Assembly: GCA_041402005.1 (NCBI GenBank)
Contig: JAWKTB010000003.1
Location: forward strand, 186,001 to 250,000
From: JAJRXR01 sp041402005
Lineage (GTDB): Bacteria > Planctomycetota > Phycisphaerae > Phycisphaerales > UBA1924
Direction of reading: 5' to 3'
DNA length: 64,000 bases
The translations under genes were made by a program, and so were the position numbers. The notes under the pieces were generated by a model. The model was not told where the DNA came from. It worked only from the letters and a program-made list of their open reading frames with translations, and made no database searches. Shown here one piece after another: positions 31,324 through 39,800 of the stretch (position 1 is its first letter; the number at the start of each line of letters is the position of its first letter).

Positions 31324-31488
31324 GACTCAACGTGGAGAGCCGATTTCAGGGTTGAACACGAAGGTCGCGAAGGGCTCAAAGGAAACAAGAGATCAAGAAG
31401 AGGGCTCGGCCGGCACGCCTTTCTACCTCGATCCATCCTTCGAGTCCTTCGAGTTCAAGCCTTCCTCCGCGGCCCTCCGCGTTGAATC
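31324..31488. repeat. Inverted-repeat element, family 2 (copy B)
   Basis: Nested inverted repeats: outer arms gactcaacgtggagagccg (31324-31342) and cggccctccgcgttgaatc (31470-31488) pair at 16 of 19 positions; inner arms ttgaacacgaagg and ccttcgagttcaa (31446-31458) differ at one base and match copy A at 25813-25937. It fills the gap between two convergent genes. Confidence 0.7.
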
Positions 31489-31491
31489 GCC

Positions 31492-32199
31492 TCACCCGAT
31501 CGTCAAGATGTCCGTGTCCGACTCGGCGATCCTCACGTCCAGCCCGGGCAGCGCCTCGGTCAGACGTCGGGCGAGCCTGGGCAAGTACCCTCGCTCCGTG
31601 TTGGTGTGACCCGCGAGCAGCACGCCCACGCCCTTGTGCAGCGCCGCCACGATCTCGTGGTGCTTCATCTCCCCCGTGACGAACAGCTCGCACCCGTCCG
31701 CCGCCGCCAGGTCGAACATCGACGCCCCGGCGCCCGGCACGACGCCGAGCGTCGCGTACGTCGCCCGGTCGTCTGGAAGCGCATACCGAACCCGCGCCCG
31801 TCCCAGGTGCGTCTTGATCCGCTCGCACAGCTCCCCGATCGACGCCGGCCGGTCCAGCAGCAATCGCCTCCCCGACCCGACGCGCCGGCGGGGCTTGCCG
31901 ACCAGCTCGTACACGTCGATCGCCGGCTCTTCGTATGGATGGAACTCCCGGAGCGTCTTGAGCGCGATGGGCAATGCGTGCCGTGAACAGACCATCTCGA
32001 GGCGCACCTCGTCCACGCGCTCGAGGCGTCCCGACTCGCCGACCGCCGGGTTCGAGCCCTCGCCCCCGAGGAACGTCCCCGTCCCGGGCGAGGCGAACGA
32101 GCACAGGCGGTACGCCCCGATGATCCCCGCGCCCCCCGTCGCCAGCGCCCCCCGGATCTCGTCCGCGCTTTTGGGGGGCACGAACGTGACGATCTTCAC
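31492..32199 (-). CDS. NIF3/DUF34 family protein, C-terminal two thirds
   Basis: Intact frame covering the CutA-like insert and C-terminal part of a NIF3/YqfO-type protein: VKIVTFVPPKSADEIRGAL, REFHPYEEPAIDVYEL, and the metal-site region VTGEMKHHEIVAALHKGVG with AGHTNTERGYL. The family holds a di-metal centre and is linked to GTP cyclohydrolase-like activity or metal handling. The ATG at 32199 is internal to the normal family alignment; the missing N-terminal portion is found in other frames directly upstream, so this is the intact part of a disrupted gene. Confidence 0.8.
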   Translation of the reverse strand: MKIVTFVPPKSADEIRGALATGGAGIIGAYRLCSFASPGTGTFLGGEGSNPAVGESGRLERVDEVRLEMVCSRHALPIALKTLREFHPYEEPAIDVYELVGKPRRRVGSGRRLLLDRPASIGELCERIKTHLGRARVRYALPDDRATYATLGVVPGAGASMFDLAAADGCELFVTGEMKHHEIVAALHKGVGVLLAGHTNTERGYLPRLARRLTEALPGLDVRIAESDTDILTIG

Positions 32200-32644
32200 C
32201 TCCTGGTCAGGATCGCGCTCGACGTGGGGCGAGGCTGGCAGTCCCCCGCGATCACGTCCTCCTTCGCCTGCTCCGCGGGCGCGGCGCTCAACCCTCGCAC
32301 AGCCAGTCCGTCACCCCGCCCTGGGCCGCGTCGAGAGCCGTGTGCGGCGTGTAGATCGCCATCCCCGCCCTTCGACGCGTCTCCCGGATGATCCGCTCGG
32401 GAAGCGCGCTCGCATCGGTCAGGCGACCCAGCTCGTGCCGCCAGATCGGCGGGTGGTACGCGATGATCACCCTCGCGCATCCCGATCGCCTCCGCCAGCA
32501 CGCGCTCGGTCAGGTCGATCGTCGCAGCACCGCCCCATGCACCTTCGTCGTGACGCTGACCTGAGTCCCACCTGCAGCCCCAATCCTCGGCGTACTCCGA
32601 GGGGGCGATCCTCTCCATCGCGTTCACCTGCAGGTCGCACGCAT
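32200..32644 (-). pseudogene. Frame-disrupted N-terminal part of the NIF3 family gene
   Basis: Family-typical pieces appear in order but in different frames: NAMERIAPSEYAEDW then GLQVG, TIDLTERVLAEAI, then IIAYHPPIWRHELGRLT and YTPHTALDAAQGGVTDWL, and finally a shift back into the intact C-terminal frame. At least three indels are needed. The first metal-ligand segment (AYHPPI) survives only in one frame. Either the gene is decayed or the sequence here carries several indel errors; the ispE gene next door has the same problem. Confidence 0.75.
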
Positions 32645-32680
32645 TGGGCGGTCCTTTCCTCGCGGCTCGCGGGGATTCTA

Positions 32681-33597
32681 GTGACGTCGTCGCCCGTACC
32701 ATCCCCCCGTGCCCCATCCCCCACGCGCGAGGCCATCGAGACACGTGTCCACGCCAGCGTGAACCTCGCGCTCGGTCGGTCCTCTGATCCCGCCCCGGAC
32801 ACCCGGGCGCCGGGATGCACCCGATCTGCTCCTGGATGGCCTGCATCGACCTGTGCGAGCGGCTGCGTGTCGAGCGGCTCGACGCCGAGGCTCAGAGCGT
32901 CTTTGACATCACCTGGGACGATGGCGCCCCGGTCGCCTGGGATCTCGCGAGTGATCTTTGCGTGCGGGCGCACGCACTCCTCGAGGAGCACACGGGGCAG
33001 GCGCTCCCCGTGCGCGTGGCGCTGTATAAGTCGATCCCCGCCGGTGGCGGTCTGGGTGGCGGCTCTGCCGACGCGGGCGCGATGCTCCAGGCCCTGCGCG
33101 AGTTGTTCGATCTCGGGCTCGATGACGACGAGCTTGCGTCCCTCTCACGCCGTCTCGGTTCCGACGTCGCCTATTTCCTCGACGCCGAGTCTCCGCCTCG
33201 CCCCGCGATCGTCTCGGGGCTGGGCGATCGCATCGAACGTCTGCCTCGTGTCAGAGGCGAGCTCGTCCTGATCTGCCCGCCCTTCGGCTGCCCGACCGGC
33301 GGTGTGTACCGCGCCTACGACGTCTCGACGAACCCGGTGCGTGAGTCGGACATCCGCGCGCTGGCGAGCGCGGGCGTCGTTGATTCGCCGTCACTCTTCA
33401 ACGACCTGACGTCGCCCGCCGAGCGCGTCGAGCCGCGCCTCGCCGAGCTTCGCTCGCGACTGGCGGAGACGCTGGAGACGCCCGTCCACATGTCCGGCTC
33501 GGGCTCGACCCTGTTCGTGGTGGGGGGCGCCGAGCTTGCCCAGACCGCCAGAGCCGCCGCCCCCGAGTGCCGGGTGCTGACCACGCGCCTGTGCTGA
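32681..33597 (+). CDS. ispE: 4-diphosphocytidyl-2-C-methyl-D-erythritol kinase, one frame shift
   Basis: GHMP kinase of the MEP isoprenoid pathway. Seen: GMHPICSWM near the front, the ATP loop SIPAGGGLGGGSADAGAML, FGCPTGGVYRAYD and the final GSGSTLFVVG. The intact frame begins at ATG 32815, but the conserved start (RVHASVNLALG, equal to the usual AKVNLAL) lies just upstream in another frame, from GTG 32681. A single indel between about 32770 and 32812 would join them. Divergent from the disrupted nif3; 19 bases ahead of the ROK kinase gene. Confidence 0.85.
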
Positions 33598-33616
33598 GGT
33601 CGCGTACACTCGCGCC

Positions 33617-34609
33617 ATGCCCGAGCCCGCTCAGACCACGCACGCCCCCCTGAGAGTCGGCGTGGACCTCGGCGGGACCAACATCCAGACGGGTGTCGTG
33701 GGTCCCGATGCCCAGATCCTGGGGCGCGACAAGCGAAAGACTGACGCCGACGCCGGTTACGACGGCGTACTGGCCCGGATCGTCGCCTCGGTCCGGGCGG
33801 CCTGCGAGGAGGCCGACATCGGGCTGGACGAGCTCGAGGGGGTGGGCGTGGGCGCCCCGGGCCCGGTCGAGCCGAGCGAGGGCGTGGTCGTCACCGCCGT
33901 CAACCTGCGATGGAACGACGTCCCCCTGGCCCGGGACCTGGCCGGCGCCCTCGGGCGACCGGTCGCCGTCGGCAACGACGCGGACGTCGCGCTCTTCGGC
34001 GAGTGGAAGCACGGCGCCGCCCGGGGCGCGACCGACGCCCTGGGCGTCTGGGTCGGCACGGGCATCGGGGGGGCGCTGATCCTGAACGGACACCCATACC
34101 ACGGCGCCCACCACACCGCGGGCGAGATCGGGCACATCCACTTCCGACCCTTCAACCCGCCCGGCATGCGCTCGCTCGAGCACAACTGCTCACGCACCGC
34201 GATCGTCGACCGCGTGCGCCATCTCATCCGCTCCAATCGCGACTCGGTCATCACGGACCTCATCGGTGGTAAGTCGCAGAAGATAAAGTCGCGCCACCTC
34301 GCCGAGGCGTACACGCTGGGCGATGCGCTCGTCTGCGAGGTGATCGACGAGGCGGCCGAGAGCCTGGGCATCGCCGTCGGCGGGATCGTGACCACGCTGT
34401 CGCTCGAGTGCGTCGTGGTTGGTGGCGGGCTGACCGAGGCGCTCGGCGAGTCGTACGTCGCGCGCATCCGGGGCGAGATTCAGAGTGTCGCGTTCCCCAA
34501 CGCCTGCAAGTCGGTGCGCGTGCTTGAGTCGGCGCTGGGTGACGACGCGGGGATCGTGGGCGCGGCCGAGATCGTGGGCGCCGGCGCCCAGCATGCCCCG
34601 AGCGCCTGA
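33617..34609 (+). CDS. ROK family sugar kinase (glucokinase-like)
   Basis: ROK kinase that phosphorylates a hexose or acetylated amino sugar. Motifs: VGVDLGGTNIQTGVV at the N-terminus, VAVGNDADVALFGEW, GVWVGTGIGGALI, and HHTAGEIGHIHF. The usual ROK zinc motif (CxCGxxGCxE) is degenerate here (FNPPGMRSLEHNCSR), as in the glucokinase branch with weaker zinc binding. Directly downstream of ispE. Given neuABC about 6 kb away, an N-acetylmannosamine kinase role is possible, but plain glucokinase is equally likely. Confidence 0.82.
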   Translation: MPEPAQTTHAPLRVGVDLGGTNIQTGVVGPDAQILGRDKRKTDADAGYDGVLARIVASVRAACEEADIGLDELEGVGVGAPGPVEPSEGVVVTAVNLRWNDVPLARDLAGALGRPVAVGNDADVALFGEWKHGAARGATDALGVWVGTGIGGALILNGHPYHGAHHTAGEIGHIHFRPFNPPGMRSLEHNCSRTAIVDRVRHLIRSNRDSVITDLIGGKSQKIKSRHLAEAYTLGDALVCEVIDEAAESLGIAVGGIVTTLSLECVVVGGGLTEALGESYVARIRGEIQSVAFPNACKSVRVLESALGDDAGIVGAAEIVGAGAQHAPSA

Positions 34610-34626
34610 GAGCGCCTATGAAACAA

Positions 34627-34653
34627 CCGCGGCCCGGGTGGACCGGGCCGCGG
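34627..34653 (-). terminator. Intrinsic terminator of flgM
   Basis: A perfect 11-bp stem, CCGCGGCCCGG and CCGGGCCGCGG, with a 5-base loop. Read on the minus strand it lies 33 bases after the flgM stop and is followed by TTGTTTC. It also lies just downstream of the convergent ROK gene, which it may serve with less efficiency. Confidence 0.75.
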
Positions 34654-34685
34654 GGCAAGGACTCGTCACGTTGTCGTCCCGACTC

Positions 34686-34973
34686 CTACTCGCTCAGCTC
34701 GCGGACCATCGCGTCGATCGCCGCCTCGATCTTCTCGGGGCTCTCGTAGACCCCCGATTCGATCTGCTGGCGGACCTGATCGACCATCTCCTGACGCACC
34801 GAGGGGACCTGACGCAGCTTCGCCAGATACCTCGCCAGGTCAGAGACCTCAACGCGATCTCCCGCCCGCCGAGACGACTCCGCGTCGCTCCCGGGCGATG
34901 CCCGCCTCGGGGCGTCCGGCACACGTCCCACTCGTCCGGACGCGCCCGTTTCAATCGGTGTGATTCCAGTCAT
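34686..34973 (-). CDS. flgM: Anti-sigma-28 factor
   Basis: Negative regulator of flagellar sigma-28 (FliA), normally exported through the completed hook. 95 residues. The C-terminal half has the FlgM core: VSDLARYLAKLRQVPSVRQE and VRQQIESGVYESPEKIEAAI. The start is ATG 34973, because GGAGG sits 5 bases upstream; the ATG at 34991 would put that ribosome site inside the frame. The N-terminal half is disordered (Gly/Pro/Arg-rich), as in other FlgM. No other flagellar structural gene is in the window. Confidence 0.85.
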   Translation of the reverse strand: MTGITPIETGASGRVGRVPDAPRRASPGSDAESSRRAGDRVEVSDLARYLAKLRQVPSVRQEMVDQVRQQIESGVYESPEKIEAAIDAMVRELSE

Positions 34974-35119
34974 GCATGCCTCCTTCGCCACGCGTCCGTC
35001 CGGACGCGCCCACCTCTAGATCCTGTCGCCAACCGACGCCTCTTATCCATCCCTAGTGGATCTATCGTCGGGGTGGGAACGGGAGCTACAAAAAGCCGAG
35101 GCGCCCCCAAGATGTTGGC

Positions 35120-35143
35120 AACCGCTTACGCCGGAACCGCTTA
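35120..35143 (+). promoter_or_regulatory. Direct repeat AACCGCTTA x2 upstream of the SPOR lipoprotein gene
   Basis: AACCGCTTA occurs at 35120-35128 and again at 35135-35143, a 15-base period, just before the AT-rich stretch ending at the ATG 35156. It overlaps the likely promoter (TTGGCA at 35115-35120 and TTAGAT at 35141-35146 with a 20-base spacer), so it could be an operator with two half-sites. If that -10 is right, the transcript starts close to the ATG. Confidence 0.3.
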
Positions 35144-35155
35144 GATTGTATAACG

Positions 35156-36085
35156 ATGAGCCGGACCACCCAAAATAGACGCACGTTCTCACATGCCCTC
35201 CCCTGGGCTCTCGCGATCGGCCTCCCCCTTGTTCTGGGTGGGTGCGCGGGGGGGTCCAACAAGACCACGACGCCCTCGCCCGAGATGCAACGCGAGGGGA
35301 GGGCCGTCCTCTCCAATGAGAGGCAGGAAACGACCCCGGCGGCTGGCGCCAAGGGCCAGGAGCCCCAGCCGGTCGGCCTCGCCACCCGCGGCGACACACC
35401 CACCTGGACGATCGTCCTGGCCCGCCCCATCGGCTCGGAGCCGGACGCCGCCGACCGCCTGCTCCAGAACATCCGGACCTACGGCGGGGTCCCCGAGGCC
35501 CGCCTGGAGACCAGGCGGGGCAAGGCTCTGGTTGTGTACGGGCGCTACGCCTCCCCAGACGATCCCAGCGCGACCCGGGACCTCGAACGCTTCCGCGAGA
35601 GGCAGGTCGAGGGCAAGCAGATCTTCGCGGGCGCGTTCCTCGCCCCGCCCCCCGACGAGTCCCTTCACGGCTCGAACCCGGAGTGGGACCTGCGCAACGT
35701 CAAGCAGCGCTTCGGCGATGACGCGCTCTACACGCTCCAGGTCGGCGTCTACGCGCGCCTCGACGGGCGGGCGCCCACCTCGGAGGACCTGTCCCAGTTC
35801 CGCGCCGCCGCCGAGCGAGCCGTCGCCCAGCTCCGCGCCGATGGCGAGCAGGCCTTCTACCACCACGGGCCGTCGGCGAGCACCGTGACCGTCGGCGTCT
35901 TCGGCGAGAGCGACTTCGACCCCGACGGCGGCGGCTTCGAATCCCCCCAACTCGCCGACGCCCGCAAGCGCCACCCCAACAACCTCGTCAACGGCCAGGG
36001 CTTCTACGAGACGCTGCGGACCGACACGGGCCAGGCCGTCCGCCGCCTCCAGCGCAGCCAGCTCGTCTCAATCCCGGATCGGTAG
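35156..36085 (+). CDS. Lipoprotein with two SPOR-like repeats
   Basis: 309 residues. Lipoprotein signal ending GLPLVLGGC, then a disordered linker. Two similar alpha/beta units follow: WTIVLARPIGSEPDAADRLL with ALVVYGRY (about 83-150), and LYTLQVGVYARLDGR with STVTVGVFGESDF (about 190-260). This is the SPOR layout (strand-helix-strand, repeated), which in other proteins binds denuded peptidoglycan. The spacing and weak conservation leave the SPOR call tentative. It is divergent from flgM. Confidence 0.6.
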   Translation: MSRTTQNRRTFSHALPWALAIGLPLVLGGCAGGSNKTTTPSPEMQREGRAVLSNERQETTPAAGAKGQEPQPVGLATRGDTPTWTIVLARPIGSEPDAADRLLQNIRTYGGVPEARLETRRGKALVVYGRYASPDDPSATRDLERFRERQVEGKQIFAGAFLAPPPDESLHGSNPEWDLRNVKQRFGDDALYTLQVGVYARLDGRAPTSEDLSQFRAAAERAVAQLRADGEQAFYHHGPSASTVTVGVFGESDFDPDGGGFESPQLADARKRHPNNLVNGQGFYETLRTDTGQAVRRLQRSQLVSIPDR

Positions 36086-36101
36086 GCCAGGTCGCCATCC
36101 G

Positions 36102-36728
36102 CTATCTCTGCAGATTCCCGTATCCCGAGATCCAGAGGGGCTCGATCACCTCGGCGACCCAGGGCGAATCCTCCGACTCGCGCCGCCACTCGATCAGCCA
36201 CCAGCTGGCGCTGGGCAGGCCTGGGCCGGAGTGCTTGACGCGGAGCTGCGTCCGTGCGCTCTGAGGGCCGTCGATCGCCGCCTGCGCCTCGGCGACCCGG
36301 TGCGACTCGATCGTGACGTGGTACTCCCCCTGGAAGTCCGCCACGCGCGTGAGGATCGACTCACGGTTCGAGGCGATCGTCCCCCCGCCGACGCGCACCC
36401 GAGACTGCTCGGCGAGCATTGGGCGCAGCCTGGTGACGTCCGCCGCCGCCGTCGCGTCGATGACCTCCTTGGCGCGCGCGATCAGCCGCTCTCTCGGCGT
36501 GACCACCGCCGTCGCCAGGGCCCAGACGCCGACCGCGAGCAGCGCGATCGCCCCGGCGACGATCGCGCCGAGCTTGAGCTTCGCCTGCGCGTTGAATATG
36601 AGCAAGGCGACGAGCGCCGCGATCACGAGCGCGAGGAGGACGACGAGGGGGGACTCGAAGAGGTACCGCCCCTGGGCGGGGGGGGCGGGCAGCGGGACGA
36701 TCTGTGGGGTGATGTCGTCGATCTGCAT
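36102..36728 (-). CDS. Two-helix membrane protein with a cytoplasmic or periplasmic domain
   Basis: 208 residues. Two adjacent transmembrane helices (LVVLLALVIAALVALLIF and LGAIVAGAIALLAVGVWAL), then an amphipathic helix (ERLIARAKEVIDA) and a mixed alpha/beta domain resembling the SnoaL/NTF2-like cone (LRPMLAEQSRVRV, GEYHVTIESHRV, SWWLIEWRRESEDSPW). Start ATG 36728 precedes the first helix; the longer frame to 36983 overlaps the divergent gene region without conserved content. Function unknown. Confidence 0.65.
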   Translation of the reverse strand: MQIDDITPQIVPLPAPPAQGRYLFESPLVVLLALVIAALVALLIFNAQAKLKLGAIVAGAIALLAVGVWALATAVVTPRERLIARAKEVIDATAAADVTRLRPMLAEQSRVRVGGGTIASNRESILTRVADFQGEYHVTIESHRVAEAQAAIDGPQSARTQLRVKHSGPGLPSASWWLIEWRRESEDSPWVAEVIEPLWISGYGNLQR

Positions 36729-36856
36729 GGGATCTGATACGCCCGGGCGGGGGCGTCGGATTGTTGCAGGCGCCGGGCGATTGGGGCCGATGCAACGCTG
36801 CTGGAGCCCGGCGCGGTCGGTCCGCGCCGCTCGCCCAGCGCGCCGGAGGCCGCCCG

Positions 36857-39800
36857 ATGGACATCCTCTCGTTCGGCATGGAGGACGCCTACCGGGGAGG
36901 CGCCGAGTCGGGGGTGCTGGAAAGGAACCTGGCGGCGATCGCGCGTCAGAGCCCGGCGCTGGCCGATCGACTCCGACGGACAACGCCTCGCCCCGACGTC
37001 GATTTCATCGAGACGCCCGAGGGTGTGAGCGCGCGCCTTGGGACGGACGCCCCTCTGCTGGCCAGTGCCCGGGCGCCGAAGACCGAGGGCGAGCGTCTGG
37101 CGTCGTCGGTGGACATCACGGAGGCGGCGGGGATCTGCGTCCTGGGCTTCGGGCTGGGATATCACGTCGCGGCGTTGGGTGAGCGCCTGCGAAAGACCGG
37201 CGTCCTCATCTGCTACGAGCCCGACCTGCCCCTGCTCCGCGCGGTGCTCGAGCGCGTCGACCATGCCTCGTGGATCGAGCGCACGAACCTGGTGATCCTG
37301 ACCGACCCAGAAGACGCGCCGGCGGTCTCGTCGTCGCTGGCTGGGATCGAGGGGGTGATCGCGCTGGGATTCAAGTTCCTGGCCCACCCGCCGAGCCGGG
37401 CGAGGCTGGGCGATGGCGCCGACCGGTTCACCCAGACCGTGACGCGGGTGCTCAAGGCGGTGCGCACGACGCTGGTCACGACGCTGGTCCAGGGCGAGAC
37501 GACGCTGCGCAACCTCGTGATGAACCTCGATCACTACGCGACGCGGGGCGGGATCGCGGAGCTGCGTGGCGTGTGCGCCGGGAGGCCGGCGGTGCTCGTC
37601 GCCGCCGGGCCCTCGCTCGAGCGGAACATCGACTTGCTCGCCCAGCCCGGCGTGCGCGACCGGGTGGTGATCGTCGCGGTGCAGACCGTGCTCAAGCCGC
37701 TGCTGGCCCGGGGTATCCGCCCACACTACGTGACGGCGCTCGACCACCACGAGATCTCGCGCCGGTTCTACGAGGGGCTGACCGCTGAGGACGTCGAGGG
37801 CGTGACGCTGGTCGCCGAGCCCAAGGCGAACCCCGCGATCCTCGACGCGTTCCCGGGTGTGATCCGGTGCCCGTCGGACGAGCTTCTCGACAAGATCCTG
37901 GGCGAGAAGCTGGCGCGTGACATGGGCGAGGTCGAGCCCGGGGCGACGGTGGCGCACCTGGCGTACTACCTGGCCCGGTACCTCGGGTGCGACCCCGTGA
38001 TCCTGACGGGCCAGGACCTGGCGTTCACGGACGGGCAGTACTACAGCGCCGGGGCGTCGATCCACGAGGTCTGGGCGCCGGAGCTGGGCCCGTTCCGCAC
38101 GCTCGAGACGCTCGAGTGGGAGCGGATCGCGCGGATGCGGTCGTTGCTGCGCCGCGTGCCGTCGGTCGGCGGGGGGGAGGTCTTCACCGACGAGCAGATG
38201 TCGACGTACCTGGCGCAGTTCGAGCAGATGTTCGCCGCCGACGGGGCGCGGGGCCTGCGCACGATCGACGCGACTGAGGGTGGCGTGCTCAAACGCGGGG
38301 CGGAGACGCTGACGCTGGGTGAGGCGCTGGGCGTGCATGCGGCGGTCCCGCGTGGCGCCGCGCCCCCGACGGGCGATGGCGCCCCCGCGGACGCCGATCG
38401 ACGTCGGCGCGGGATGATCGAGCGCCTCTCGTCGGTGCGGGCGGGTGTGTGGCGCGTCGGCGATCGCAGCCGTGAGACGGCACGCAAGCTGGGCCAGATC
38501 CTCGAGTCCCAGCGGGACACCTCGCGGGTCAACCGCCTGATCAACGAGATCAACGCGATCCGCGACGAGGTCGAGTCGCTGCACCCCGCGTTCCGCTTGG
38601 TGCAGTTCGTGAACCAGGCGGGGGCGCTCAACCGGATCCGCGCGGACCGGGCGCTGAACCTCGCCGAGGGGCTGGACCCGTACGAGCGCCAGCGCCGCCA
38701 GATCGAGCGAGATCAGCAGAACGTGCGCTGGCTGGCGGAGGCGGCGGACGCGGTGGGGGACGTGCTGGACGCCGCCATCCGAGCGCACAAGGGCGAGGCG
38801 CCCAAGCTGACGCGTGACCCGCCCCCCAGCGAAGAGAGCGAGGCGGCGGGCGGGGACTCGACGCAGCGCCGGCGCGTCGCGGCGCTCGTCCTGGTCGACC
38901 ACGAGGTCGGCGCCCTCGGCGTAAAGCGAGAACTGGACCAGCCCTTCCTCGCGGGTGAGTCGGCGCTCCGCCTGTGCGTCCGACGACTCCTCGACGCCCG
39001 GGAGCTGGACGAGATCGTCCTGGTCAGCACCGACCCCGCGCGCACGCGGGCGGCGGTCGGCGGGCTGCACGATGGCACACGCGTCGTCGTCGAGTCGTGC
39101 GACCGCGAGGTCGTGCGCGACCGTCTGCGGGCGGTCGGGGGCGGGCGGATCTGGAGCCCCGAGAGCTGGCGGGGCGGGATCGGGGGTCTGCTCGCGTCGG
39201 ACGAGGCGTTCGAGCCGCTGACCGCCGAGCGCGTCATGAACGCGCGCCACATCGACGCCGCGGTCTTCGTGGGAGGCGATTGGGCGCTGGTCGATCCCGC
39301 GTTGACCGACGCGATCGTGGATCGGTACCGGTCGGCGCCCGGGTCGTGCCGAGTGACGTTTACACAGGCGCCGGCGGGGTTGTGCGGCGTGCTGGTTGAT
39401 CGGGGCGCGGTCGCGTCGCTCGCGACGGCGCGCGAGAAGGCGGGCTCACTCGCGACGATCGGGGCGCTGCTGGGGTATCTGCCCATCGCGCCCCAGGCGG
39501 ACCCGATCGCCAAGGCGATGTGCGTGCAGATCGACGCGGGCGTGCGGGGCCTGTGCGTGCGGGATCCCGGACACCCCGCGAACACGCGGGAGCTGATCGA
39601 AGCTCTCGTCGCTGGGGACGAGGTCGCATCGGCGGGGGCGGAGCGGATCGCGTCGCAGCTCGCGGCGGCTCGCGGACCGGCGCCGACCGGGCCGCGGATG
39701 GTCACGCTGGAGCCATGCACCGGGCGGTTGCTCGCGGGGCCTTGGGGGCGCAGGAAACGCGGGTCGTCGGCGCCGATCGAGCGGGGCATGCTCCCCCTGG

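Noticed and set aside
31634..33271. 545-residue plus-strand frame
   Set aside because: Mostly antisense to nif3 and out of frame with ispE; only its short RVHASVNLALG part is real, belonging to the ispE start.
34933..35011. 15-bp direct repeat cgtccggacgcgccc within and upstream of flgM
   Set aside because: One copy is coding, the motif is simple GC-rich sequence, and no third copy supports a function.
35149..35154. TATAAC one base before the ATG of the SPOR-like lipoprotein
   Set aside because: Good -10 match, but it would start transcription inside the gene; TTAGAT slightly upstream is more plausible.
36623..39250. 875-residue minus-strand frame
   Set aside because: Antisense to the DUF115 gene with biased composition and no recognisable motif.
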